Shown here piece after piece: positions 27,593 to 43,789 of a DNA stretch of 64,000 nucleotides. Within the stretch, counting starts at the first letter, position 1; each line of letters opens with the position of its first letter. A program made the position numbers and the translations under genes. Below the pieces are notes generated by a model. It ran no database searches. It saw only the letters and a list, made by a program, of their open reading frames with translations, and was not told the DNA's origin. Where the stretch lies: the NCBI GenBank assembly GCA_013339895.1, contig JABACO010000003.1, forward strand, positions 11,836,754 through 11,900,753. The letters are read 5' to 3'. The DNA is from Ephydatia muelleri (lineage: Eukaryota; Porifera; Demospongiae; Spongillida; Spongillidae).

Positions 27593-29334
27593 GTGGTGTG
27601 GTGGTGGTGGTGGTGGTGGTGGTGGTGGTGGTGGTGGTGGTGGTGGTGGTGGTGGTGGTGGTGGTGGTGGTGGTGGTGGTGGTGGTGGTGGTGGTGGTGG
27701 TGGTGGTGGTGGTGGTGGTGGTGGTGGTGGTGGTGGTGGTGGTGGTGGTGGTGGTGGTGGTGGTGGTGGTGGTGGTGGTGGTGGTGGTGGTGGTGGTGGT
27801 GGTGGTGGTGGTGGTGGTGGCTAGAACAGTGAAGAAACCACTCAGCTATGGAGAGGACACTTGAGGGGACAGATGTGGTGTATTATTAGATATAACAGGT
27901 GTAGCATGTGTGTGTGATGTGTGATATCATGAGACTTCATGCTTGACCAAATGGTGTCTCTCTGTGAAGGAGATTACTCACTGAAATAACATAAGCTGAC
28001 AATCGTCCACTGCTCTTCTCGTGTTGTTGCTAAGACATTAAAATAGTACTTCCAAAATGTATCTCATCCATTCAAACGTTATATTTCTACTATGAGCTTA
28101 TTTGTGACTGTGTGTCAAATAGATAACCTTTCTTTCAATGCTCTACTGCACTACACACACACACACACACAGGTAAGGATCCTGCATCAGTGTCTGATGA
28201 GCAGGTTAACAAATGGTACAGAGATGCAGCCAAATGTGCCCTGGTGAGTAGTGCATGACTGGTGAGTAGTGTATGACTGGTGAGTAGTGCATGACTGGTG
28301 AGTAGTGCATGACTGGTGAGTAGTGCATGACTGGTGAGTAGTGTATGACTGGTGAGTAGTGTATGACTGGTGAGTAGTGCATGACTGGTGAGTAGTGCAT
28401 GACTGGTGAGTAGTGCATGACTGGTGAGCACATGTGACTATGCCTTTGCATGGTTAAGCAAAAACAATTGATTTTCAGTACAATTTGTTAGAGGGTTTCT
28501 GATATCAATACTACCAATTCAATGGGGAGAATAATTACTGTGTTTGTGTAACCCTTGGGTCAGTGATGTATGCGATCTGTGGTATTGCACCATTGTTGCC
28601 TTGGAAACTTAAGTGCATGACTGCACACTGTGCTCCGCATATCCCATTATCTTGTATGGGTTCAATTGATGGATCAATGATAGAGCTGTGGCTTGGAGGG
28701 CATACACAACACACCTCGCTACCCAGAAACGCATGTGAATGTAACTAATGAATGAGCCTTCAGAAGTGGGCAGTATATGTGTTTGCACATTGTTACGTAC
28801 AGCAGTGACAAATCCTTGCAGGTGCCATGTGTGTGCGTTTCCTGCACACACATCGATTTATTGAGTACCTCTGGCCATGTAGGCCCTCCTACATGTGTGG
28901 GTGTATTTTGTGGTGTGTATATACGAGGAGTTGCATGTATGAACTAAGATGCTATCCCAAATATTCAAGCCTGGGGGAGGTACCATTCACTTACACCCCG
29001 CCCCCTATTCCGTGCCACTGGATTGGATACTTCATCTAATCATAGTTCATTTGCAAGTTTTGGCATCGTATATGTGTTAGTTTTGAGAGCATTTCTGAAG
29101 TGCCCCCCCCCCCCCCCCCGCTTTTCCTCCAGGCCTCTCATTTGGTTTGGACCTACTGGGGTCTGCTTCAAGCTGCGTATTCTGCTCTTAACTACGATTT
29201 TTTGAGGTACTACACGTGAAATGTTGTTGTTTTTGTAGTAATGTTATGACTCTTGCCATTCTATTTGCTGCAGATACTCGTATGTTCGTTTTACAGAATA
29301 CCAAAAGAGGAAGAAGGAGGTGTATTTGTTATGA
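17702..29334 (+). CDS. ETNK1: Ethanolamine kinase (choline/ethanolamine kinase family)
   Basis: Seven exons join with consistent phases: 17702-18300, 20503-20645, 22354-22437, 23017-23109, 28173-28243, 29133-29206 and 29274-29334 (stop TGA). They give 374 residues, or 362 if translation starts at the next ATG (17738). The frame is also open upstream to 17552, so the start is uncertain. The product has LKVFADGMTN, VILRIYGKSTERFIDR, the Brenner-type catalytic motif HNDTQARN (exon 2) and VIDYEYAGMNYAAFDLGNFF (exon 3). The latter is the choline/ethanolamine kinase signature with the metal-binding Asp. The C-terminal ASHLVWTYWGLLQA and FLRYSYVRFTEY match the ETNK tail. The enzyme phosphorylates ethanolamine with ATP in the cytosol, the first step of the CDP-ethanolamine route. 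Intron 4 hosts a gypsy element, and the exon-5 donor has been tandemly copied. ETNK1 versus ETNK2 orthology is not resolved. Confidence 0.92.
21353..21440. repeat. (CCCCT)n microsatellite
   Basis: Pentamer repeat in ETNK intron 2. Confidence 0.93.
21563..21783. repeat. 25-bp minisatellite, about nine copies
   Basis: The unit is GCTGATCAGGGCACCCCTCC plus CATCA, with minor variants. Each unit contains the TGATCA palindrome. It lies in ETNK intron 2. Confidence 0.93.
22577..22790. repeat. (CA)n array with regular ATGCACAC interruptions
   Basis: Compound CA repeat in ETNK intron 3. Confidence 0.93.
22852..22897. repeat. poly-C run of about 46 bp
   Basis: Homopolymer about 120 bp before the exon-4 acceptor of ETNK. 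Confidence 0.95.
24985..25256. repeat. 33-36-bp minisatellite within the gypsy RT region
   Basis: About eight units with the core CATATAGTCTTAGGACCAAG plus a variable G run. The array has grown from coding sequence of the dead element. Confidence 0.9.
27325..27435. repeat. 21-bp minisatellite (GGCAGAGACAGGGGTGGAGCA)
   Basis: Five near-identical units near the 3' end of the gypsy element. Confidence 0.9.
27541..27822. repeat. (GAT)n then (GGT)n trinucleotide expansion
   Basis: About 50 bp of GAT repeats pass into more than 220 bp of nearly pure GGT repeats, about 50 bp before the 3' LTR of the gypsy element. Confidence 0.96.
28241..28430. repeat. 18-bp minisatellite made of the ETNK exon-5 donor site
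   Basis: About ten and a half copies of CTGGTGAGTAGTGCATGA, with C/T variation at one base. The first unit straddles the exon-5/intron-5 boundary (GCCCTG at 28238-28243 followed by GTGAGTAG), so each unit repeats a good 5' splice site. Confidence 0.95.
29103..29119. repeat. poly-C run in the pyrimidine tract of ETNK exon 6
   Basis: A run of 17 C ends 13 bp before the AG acceptor of exon 6. Confidence 0.9.
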
Positions 29335-31744
29335 AGTCTCTTCAAAAACTGTCCAATGATGTATTCTGGTATTGAGTCATTCCATATTTATACGAAACAT
29401 GACCCCTCGCAATGTGTATGTACACGTGTGTGTCTATATGCTCAGTTGTATCCCCAGCATCCTATTGACACAGGAAAATGGTTCATATCGAATAGATTTC
29501 CCGGGAGGTTATGGAACCATTTAAATATTCCTTCATCACAATCTTACCCATGGTTATGCGTGAGGCTGGCTAGCTCCACTCGAGTTCTGGGGGTTGGGGG
29601 AGTTGACAAGGCAGGTAACCACACCCCTTTTGAGCTGGGGGAGTGAGTACCTATAGTCCCCCACCCTTAATCACAAACCAGATGTCTGGAATGGAGATGT
29701 CTGAAACTGAATCTGGAACTCCACATGATCCCTGCCTGATGGTGCATGCACCCGCCCCTCACACCCTAATGGCAACAGATGATGGACCAGAGGTGTTTGT
29801 TGGTGTTCGGTTATTGCTGGAGCATGCTTACAGCAACCTTATACTACACTATATTCAAAGTACTTCAGTTGTTCAAGTGCACCTGAAGACATAAGGATCT
29901 TTTATGATCACCAGGGAGGGGGAGAAGAGGCGAGAAGGGGGTAAATCCTGGTCATATTAAATGATCATCTAGCTCACGTTTACATGTACTGTTCTTACAC
30001 ACCTTCCTGCACTCCTTGGAGGCTGTGGGGAAAGGGGAGGAGGGCAGAGTGGAGGAGGGTTGGAAATCCACCATTACTTTGCACAAACGTGGTGAACATA
30101 GCTACTAACACACAAGCTCAAAAGTACCTTACGCACCTGTGCCTGCAAATATAATTTGACAGTGTACCAGTGGTCACTGAGTGGGCGGGCTTACATCCAA
30201 GCAGAGCAGTTAATGCCATCAGTACTGAGCTTATCCTAACGCGCACTTGTCCTGCATCTCAGTTGGTCTAATGGTTTCTTTCTATTAAAGGGGCAATGAC
30301 TGAAGTGCCTTTTCGATGGTGCCATTACACAAGCCTCTAAGTACAGAACCTTTATTACTTCAGCAGCCAACCGATGTTTAAACACTGATCTGAATTTCAA
30401 GTTTCTCAAAAGTCCTACACAGCGGAACTAGTTACAGATTGTAGATTCTGTAAGTTTGCGACTATATCTTTTCCCTTCTGGTTCACTACTATGTCAAGGC
30501 AATGAAAGTATATGCATGCAACTAAACAATGGAGATTACCTTTGGAGTTACAACGCATCTTATTTACAAGTCATGCATGTACTTTTCACAATTGCTCTGG
30601 TATCCGGAATAATGGATGGCGGTGGTGCTCACATTTCCAGTTAACAAAAGCAGAATGCACTAAATGGTGCCTTTTTAGTATCTGTGCATTTATGTATACA
30701 AGATGGCTGAAACTTCATGCACATACATTGTGACTATATAAATACAAACGATTAATGCAGACATACAACACACATACAGTGTAAGAACACACACCAAGGT
30801 CTTACAGTAACACTTTACAGCACTTCTATTAATGTAAGGTTCTCCTCCATGTATAGCTGGACGAGTGACCACCTCCGAATGTGAAAAGTAAATGTGAAGG
30901 GCCTGTTGCTTGCTAGTGTAGTGCATATTGTAGGTATCCACATCCCGACCTCACTGCAAGGTGTGCATCAAAAAGGGACAAAGAAAGAAGAACCAGGGTA
31001 ACTTGTGAGAACAGACCAAGTGCATGGTTACATGTTACAGCTATTAACAACTAAGCCACACCCTTGCTTCAAGGTGAGAAAGAGGGCAGTTGCCATGACA
31101 ACATGGAATAGCATGTGTAAGAACATGACATGGAAACATAAGAACAATACATGTGCTGCTGGATATTGAGGTGTTGGATCTACTCAAACCAGATGCAGGG
31201 AATAGGCTCATGTTCATGGAAAACAATATGCTGCACACATACATTATTCGACCGTAGGTTGAAGCGTGCACTTAAAAGCTGAGGTCACTTGGGGGGTTTT
31301 TAATTCATTTTTAAAAGTCGTACATTACATAAATTACTGCGGTATATCAACTTACCACAATCCGCTTCCATCTCCACATGCCATTTTTGCGGTAGGAACA
31401 GCTGCATTACATACGCTCAGCTTCATGCAACATTTAACCTCCTTAAACGACTGGACACGCTGCCAAGACCGCACCTGAACATAACACTAGCTCGCCTGGT
31501 TTCTCCAACAATATCCTCATCGGTGTGATATTGGGGGCTTTGGAGGGTAAACGCCTGGCGTTGTGACGAGAACCATCTTTTGGCTCCTCCGCTTTTTACC
31601 ACAAAAACATCACAATCGAAATATCACCAAATAAAGGAAGTCAATGACACGTGACTGTGGACTTTATGGTTCAAGAGATGTGAGAGTTACAAACAATAAT
31701 ACGGTTCCCACACAAGTTGCAGCTGCCAGGGCTGCTGGGAGAGT
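29335..31744. other. Convergent intergenic stretch; 3' flanks of ETNK and the RRM gene
   Basis: ETNK (+) and the RRM gene (-) converge here. No supported exon is seen. An 83-codon frame at 29643-29894 (+) has no motif and is probably 3' flank. Confidence 0.45.
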
Positions 31745-32320
31745 TCAGTCGTCATCATACTGCCGCTTTCCACCACCTCCACCACCGTAGCCACGATCTC
31801 TGTAATCAGACCGACCACCATCCCTCCCCTCGCTTCTTCCCCCGCCGTACGAATCACCACCATACCCTCCACCTCCCCTTCCATAACCGCCACCGCCACG
31901 TCCGTAACCGCCGCTGTCACCCCTTCTCCCTCCTCCTCGACCACCACTACTTCCACCTTCGCCTCTCTCCTCGGCAAACCTGAGCGTTACTTCTCTGCCG
32001 TCCACTTGCGTTCCGTTGTAGTTTTTAAGCGCCTTCTCCGCCGCCGAGATGCTCTCGAATGTGATGAAGCCGAACCCTCTCGTCTCGCCCGTCTCTCTGT
32101 CCTTGGGAAGGAAAACGTCCGTCGCTTCTTTAAAGACTGCCTGGAGAGACTCCTTGTCGGTGTCGTAGGAAAGGTTTCGTATGAACAGCTTCTTCGATGG
32201 GGTGCCGCTATCGTCTGACCCCCGGTTACCGCCTCTGAATCCACCACCACCACCACCACCTCCTCTGCCGCCAAAGGACCTTCCTCCGCCGCCTCCTGAT
32301 TGTCTATAGCCTCCGTCCAT
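31745..32320 (-). CDS. Glycine-rich RNA-binding protein with one RRM and RGG tails
   Basis: A single exon encodes 191 residues from ATG 32320, beginning MDGGYRQSGGGGG. A Gly/Arg-rich N-terminus of about 40 residues precedes one RRM. RNP2 is KLFIRNLSY and RNP1 is RGFGFITF, about 40 residues apart as usual. The C-terminal half is RGG/GGYGRGGG low complexity, ending KRQYDDD. Such proteins bind RNA in nucleus or cytoplasm and act in splicing, stress or nucleolar functions. The RRM resembles nucleolin-type and cold-inducible-type domains, but I cannot name an orthologue. Codons upstream of the ATG are open to 32392, so a longer N-terminus is possible but has no better start. Confidence 0.88.
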   Translation of the reverse strand: MDGGYRQSGGGGGRSFGGRGGGGGGGGFRGGNRGSDDSGTPSKKLFIRNLSYDTDKESLQAVFKEATDVFLPKDRETGETRGFGFITFESISAAEKALKNYNGTQVDGREVTLRFAEERGEGGSSGGRGGGRRGDSGGYGRGGGGYGRGGGGYGGDSYGGGRSEGRDGGRSDYRDRGYGGGGGGKRQYDDD

Positions 32321-32497
32321 TTTTCTCCTTTCCTTTTTTCTGGGGGTTCTGATTCTCGCAACGTGCGTATTATACTGATCACACGATGTCACGAACTAAA
32401 TCCGTAATCTATCGGTTTCACCGAGCATGCGCGTAACGAAACCTCTCCTTCCCGTTCTGCTATAAAACATTTCCACGTTCACAGTAGCATACTGATA

Positions 32498-35179
32498 CAC
32501 GGCCAATAATTGGATTCCGTTACGGATACGTTGGAATTGCTACACGGATCCGATAAATTGCGAGCGTAACGCAAGCGATGGGTAACCGATTTTTTGGAAG
32601 CGTAGCAATAATTTGCGTATAGCATGCGTGTACGCCTCCGATACGTACCCGTATACGTAAAAGCGACGTATGGTGGTTTCTATACCACGCCCGCGTCTGT
32701 ACTAGTAGTTACTGGTAAACAATAACCTCAAATAAACTCAAACATGTCATTTTTATGGCAAACAATGTATACAGAATATGTTATAGCAGTACATATTGTT
32801 GTCTGTGTTCTGCCAAGACACAGTTTTCTTTTGTGTCACCAGTACTCATTCAATTCTTGATGTTGTCTCCTGTTCTGCCAAGACACATTGGTGGCTGTCA
32901 CACTGGTGTACGACAGAGACTGCACAGCTGACAAGTGTTGATGCTGTGCAACGAATTACCTTCGTCATTGTTAGCAGTGGACAACCCCACTCGGGCTCAG
33001 TATACCACTCAGCACAGGCTCCAAATAACGGACCAAACAAAAATGTTGCTTGCTCCGCGTGAAAGCTGCCAATAAACAATCCAGTCTCCAATGCCACCTG
33101 TAAAACAATAAGACATACAAGTCATACACATGAGAATAGTAAATACATCATACCGAGGTGGAAGCTTGAGAATTGTATTCTATGTAGTCCTGTACATTAA
33201 TGAGTTGTCCATTTTTTCGTACAGTCGCATTTTTGAAATTCCATGTGGCAACAGAACAGTGAACTTTGCATCTATTTCTTCTTATGACATCGTTTTCCCT
33301 TCCAATGTAATCGGTACTGAAGCCAATGGAGCTTTTGTTCTAGCTGAACAATAAAAATATGAAAGTTCACAATCAAACATATACATGTATAAATAAATGC
33401 ACACATGAACACACACCTATACGTACACACATTACTCACATATATGGAACATGTACATATATATACACACATTGAGTAAACAACAACGGAATAACAGAGA
33501 CAAAAAATTAGTTTCATCACAAACAAAAACACACAAAGAACATAATACATTTACTTGTGTACATCATATTCATACTCATATTATTACCTTTCGTAGTGTT
33601 CCATGTTTATGAATTCCACCACTCCCACATTCTTGGACTTCACCATCTAAAAACACTTCTTCGTTGGTATGGTAAAGGCTGACAAGGTCCTCACCACATC
33701 TGCAAGTAAAAAATTAAGCTTTACCAGTCTCAAGGAATATCAGACCTTCAGATGTATTGTAGCAACTGCCGGAAAAGGTAAATCTAATAATTGTACTTCC
33801 TTGTACAGCAAAAGCAGTAGCAATATCCTTGCTAGGGGCCTGTCTGTTGCTATACACATTGCGTGACCGTATTACAGAATTGACACCTGAAACACAATAT
33901 GTTCCATACAATATCTTTGTGCACATTGTGGAACTTACCTTTCTGTGTTGAATGGAGATGCAGGCCCAAACGTCAACATGCTGTCAGGAAGGTGCAGTAT
34001 CAGGTGAATTTATGGGTTTTTTTTTTTTCACCACATCACGCTGTAGGTAGCCCTTGCAAATCGGTGACACACAATTCAATGTTCTGAGGTTCAAACCCAT
34101 CATAATACACCATTTTGAGAACCTATTTTGCATGACAAAATTATAAATGAAAACGCACACAATCACATCTCCATTACGTACAATTGACAAGGCACGTAGA
34201 AGGGTACATCAGATGGGCTGTAGAACTGTTAGTGAGTAGGTTAAGTTTAAGCTTTTGTCAATATACCTTGTGTACCTTCTCTGGTGCATGATATCCAGGT
34301 AGCTTATATGAGACCATAGTGGAAACACTTGGAGTGCACGACACATGCATCTCAGAGTATGGGACACAAATGTCAGATTGGATAGACCCTGTGTAGAGAA
34401 GTGAAAGATTACACTCCTTCAACAAATCATCAAGAATGCCTTACCATTGAACAAGGACTGTTGATTATTATGTATGTCATTGCAGACATCATAGATAAAA
34501 ATGGATGGTATACTGGCCCTTTCTATTGGCACTGCTATTTGTGAGGCTTAGAATATTAGCTATATCTATACAGTGCACACAAATTCATAGTAAATATTAC
34601 ACAATCACATCGAATTATTCCCACCTGAATCAGAACGAGAGTCTGAATCCTTTTCCGCTTCGTCGCGCGATGGCCAATGTCCATGTCCTCTATAGCTAGT
34701 GATAATTCGTCGCTAGCAATTGCTGAAGGACTATGACTCTTGGTTACAGTAGTGGATCCACCCGTATCAACATTTCCAGATTCAAGCTCAGCTTCCAAAT
34801 TCTCAGTTGAGGCACAATTTCCATCAGACGAACCTTGTCTTTGTGGGAACATACCTTTCATATCTGTCAACTCTTTCAGACAAACATCACAGTGACATTT
34901 AGCAGCCATCTTTCTCACGTGCAGCTGCGGTTGCAGGCTTACAGTCCGATACGCTTGCGTAAAGCACACGTAACACCTTTTTTGCTAAATCGCCAGCGTC
35001 ACGGAGCCGTGCATGACGTTTGCGTTACGCAAAATTTTTACACGCTACCGTATTCGGTAAGATCATAGCCTCCGTATCGTAACTTCACAACGATCGCCTG
35101 CGATACGCCGTTTCGAACGCATCCGTGACGCAAGCGATAAATAACGCTTGCGTAACGCAGGTGGTACTTATTGGCCGTG
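32498..35179. mobile_element. 2.7-kb TIR-bounded DNA element with TA duplication
   Basis: The ends are exact 12-bp inverted repeats CACGGCCAATAA ... TTATTGGCCGTG, flanked by TA on both sides (32496-32497 and 35180-35181). Subterminal regions at both ends are rich in GCGTAACGC and ACGCAAGCGAT motifs, as in several cut-and-paste transposon families. The interior holds a multi-exon reverse-strand reading-frame series. I cannot place it in a superfamily. Confidence 0.65.
32846..34909 (-). CDS. Unrecognised multi-exon gene carried by the TIR element (possible transposase, perhaps broken)
   Basis: Candidate exons with GT-AG borders are 34855-34909 (ATG, MAAKCHCDVCLKELTD, a CxCxxC start), 34445-34546, 34276-34388 and 33939-33980; these four join in phase. 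Further open blocks are 33746-33886, 33588-33699 (CGEDLVSLYHTNEEVF) and 32846-33097 (ETGLFIGSFHAEQATF, ending in a stop). The last two also join in phase. The block at 33746-33886 does not connect in frame to either side, so there is a missed exon or a real break. The first exon may instead read on to 34625. I recognise no domain. Its position between the element's ends suggests transposon cargo or transposase, but a host gene trapped between two related ends is not excluded. Confidence 0.45.
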
Positions 35180-35282
35180 TAATGGGTAAACTTTGGTATA
35201 TGATTTTAATGCAGTTTGCAATGTCACACAACCTTCGTTTACACTATCCCCTTCCCGCCTTTCCTCTATCTTGAGCAGCTAG

Positions 35283-36173
35283 GAGAAAGTAGAAGAGCAA
35301 AGCATACTACATATAGCTGAAGTACTTTTTCATGGCCAGCAGATCAAATATAGGGACTACGAGTCCGCAGCCCACGAAATAATGAACAATATGGTACTTC
35401 TACCCTCAAATATCGTGGTGAGAGAAGGGGTAGCGAAAGTAGCTATTCACACAAACAGTGGATGTAAATACTATAATGGTACAGGTAAGGCGACACCAAG
35501 TTGATTTCATGTTTCTCTGAATCGATGAATGATTTCATATTAGGGGTGTGTCATGTTTCATGCAATTAATTTATCGACTACACAATAGTGCGGCAACGAT
35601 CGTTGTTAGAAGTGCTGTATACTTGCTTGTCTATATAGAGTATGGTACTTGTGGGCGTCATTATGTCCTCGTTCTTATGGATAGAAATCAAAGATATAGC
35701 GGTAGCACTATTGTCGTTCCACAAACAATTCTGCAGTGTTCATTTGAAGATACCAGAGATAATATATAGATACGTACTGTATACATGTATACGGGAATAT
35801 CGTGCACAAATTGTTGCTGACATCTAAAGTGGAGAAAGTCTCCATTTCAAGCAACATTTGTTGATCCCAACCGTTAAACTGATGCCCCATTGAGCTTGTG
35901 CGATAAGTCCAAATGCATGTTCGTTTGTATCAACGTTTCAGTATCGATAACTCTCGTTTTGAATTCATATTTATTTTACTTTTTTTTCTCCCGGCGACCG
36001 AGTCACTTTCGGCTTGGTCCAGCTGTCCGAGAAACATGAAATCAACTTGTAATGGTGGATAGTAAAATTGGGCACTGATGTGGTTTCAGAAAGCAGCTGG
36101 AAAGAGTATAACCGTCCTTACTGCACTGCTCAGGTTCGTAGCCGATCATTTGAATTGTCTGGGGAAAAACAAA

Positions 36174-36269
<96 letters not shown>

Positions 36270-36665
36270 GCGTGTGTGTGTGTGTTGGGGAGGGGGAGGG
36301 GGAGGGTGGGACTGCGATCTTGGAACAGTCTTAATTGAGCATCGCTTTGTGCACCACTTGTGGGAGCTAGGTTGATTAGCAGCTGTTCTTCACACCCCAG
36401 TACTGTAGCATACAATATTAGCTAGATACCGAATATACATATTTAAATTCATTTCGCTGCGAAGCAGACCTTGAAACTGATTGGCTTGTAGCCAGATATC
36501 TGCATGGGTCTGGGGTTTGACTTTAATACGAAGTATGCACCCTTTCATTGCTAATCAAGATAACAGCATGGCAAATCTCACACTTGCACACTATCGGCAT
36601 TTCATGCTGCTTGCCTCTACATTTCATTGCATCATGCATCAATTTGATGCTGACTTGGCTTGCAG
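35283..36665 (+). CDS. Unidentified plus-strand gene, three candidate exons
   Basis: Exon 35283-35484 (open throughout, preceded by a pyrimidine-rich acceptor, ending ACAG/GTAAGG) encodes a segment with LFHGQQIKYRDYESAAHE. It joins in phase to 36090-36175, which encodes SSWKEYNRPYCTAQ and ends at a donor that is the first GT of a (TG)n array. A third candidate is 36567-36665 (ANLTLAHYRHFMLL, then GTAACT). It fits only if splicing uses the second GT of the array; otherwise a start at 36560 in another frame is open. I do not recognise the protein. Upstream exons, if any, would lie across the TIR element, near the RRM gene promoter. No downstream exon was found before YOD1. Confidence 0.4.
36176..36284. 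repeat. (TG)n microsatellite of about 108 bp
   Basis: Nearly pure TG repeat that starts exactly at the donor of the candidate exon ending at 36175. Confidence 0.95.
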
Positions 36666-36912
36666 GTAACTCTTGTGCATGTATGAACTGAATACAATAT
36701 GCATAAGGTAGAGAGGTGTGATGTGCATGTGCTTCAGTATGCTATTTTTGTTGCTTTGTTTGCCTACATATGTCCTTTTGGACATTAATGGATGTGACAT
36801 GAGTTGTACTACTGCAAACAATTACTACATTAATCATTGTTAACAGTGACTCGTCAGTGAATAGCTCAGTTCTGCTTTGAGATTCATTATAATTAACTGA
36901 AAGGCTCGATTC

Positions 36913-37107
36913 AATGCAGATACACAGTTGTTTCAATGCAGATACACAGTTGTTTCAATGCAGATACACAGTTGTTTCAATGCAGATACACAGTTGTTTC
37001 AATGCAGATACACAGTTGTTTCAATGCAGATACACAGTTGTTTCAATGCAGATACACAGTTGTTTCAATGCAGATACACAGTTGTTTCAATGCAGATACA
37101 CAGTTGT
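36913..37107. repeat. 22-bp minisatellite, about nine copies
   Basis: Identical units CAATGCAGATACACAGTTGTTT. Because 22 is not a multiple of 3, all three frames stay open and give false ORFs. Confidence 0.96.
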
Positions 37108-37200
37108 CTGGTGTAGATACCAACAATTAATGTCACTTGTATTTAGAAAGCCATAGTTGGGGTGGGTAGGTTGCTGATAGGATCATACATATATGGAATT

Positions 37201-37431
37201 GGTTCCCTGAAAAGGGACCTAACACATGGATTTCAATATATATATTTTAATAATCTAGAAGTCTGAAATGTCCTCTACACATTGCCTCTTACGCACTGAG
37301 AATCGGAGTATCTGTCATGTAGTTGTAAGGCTCTGAATGTTTAATTAGTCATACATTTCAACGCAAGTGTTATACGAGTACTGGAAATTTTATGACGTAC
37401 GCATTAGGTCCCTTTTCGCAGAAACGATCCC
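37201..37431. mobile_element. MITE-like element, TTAGGTCCC family, copy 2 (best-preserved ends)
   Basis: The left end has AAAAGGGACCTAAC; the right end has GCATTAGGTCCCTTTTCG and GAAACGATCC. The interior is the inverse of the 5859-6090 copy, with shared CCTCTACACATTGC and CTTACGCACTGAGAAT. Confidence 0.75.
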
Positions 37432-37898
37432 ATCAGTATCAATTTGAGCATCTATTATACTATTATACTGATTTCTATACTGATGCATTGATGGTGAAAA
37501 TGACCTCACAACTCTCTTCAGCTGATCAATGAGGTGTGGTGTGGTGTGGTTTTAAGGCAATATATCCTGCATGGCCCCTCCTGCTGCAGGATTGTATTAT
37601 TGATGAGTGGGTTCACTGAATTCTAGTGAATGCATGTGCCTATTAACACGCATGCACTGATACTGCCTGAACCTACAATACAACTGCTGCATTCAGTAAA
37701 ATGGATTTGAGTGTGATTGTAAATGGCCCAATAATATCACGCTACGCAGGTACACACAGGCAATAAAGCGATTGATCTTCAGAATACTACGCAGATTTAT
37801 ACTGAACTTTGCTGACAGACATGGTATGGGGCACAAGGCACGAATGTATACGTGAATAGGTACATATTGATAGTCGCATGAAACACTGCACATACACA

Positions 37899-43691
<5,793 letters not shown>

Positions 43692-43789
43692 TTGCTGTTG
43701 TCATGCGCGTCAAGTCGAAAATAATAAATTAATTAACTGGAGATTTCTGGTCCCCAGACTAAACTATGTTGAGTGACGAGTCTGCATAG

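Larger units (their letters stand above)
23576..27939 (+). mobile_element. Decayed Ty3/gypsy LTR retrotransposon inside ETNK intron 4
   Basis: Short direct repeats act as LTRs: 23576-23663 and 27874-27939, both with TAGATATAACAGGTGTAG and ending GAGACTTCA. The right copy is shorter. A purine tract (GAGGGGACAGA) precedes it. In order inside are a gag-like region (WLNYLEHLKHYF near 23750), a CCHC zinc knuckle (CFRCGGNHQPHEC near 24270), an aspartic protease site (CMDTGAA near 24577), a badly broken RT region, a gypsy-type RNase H (ACDASAYSLGAVLSQ near 25985) and the end of the integrase core (PYHPATNGLTEQ near 26670). Most of the integrase catalytic core is missing and frames are interrupted many times, so it is inactive. 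Orientation matches the host gene. No clear target-site duplication is seen. Confidence 0.82.

Noticed and set aside
27268..27864. Long open frames encoding poly-Val, poly-Trp or poly-Met/Asp tracts
   Set aside because: They are translations of GAT and GGT repeats inside a dead retrotransposon.
36914..37156. Repeat protein with QIHSCFNADTQLFQCRYTVVS units
   Set aside because: A 22-bp array keeps all frames open; there is no start context, splice sites or relatives.
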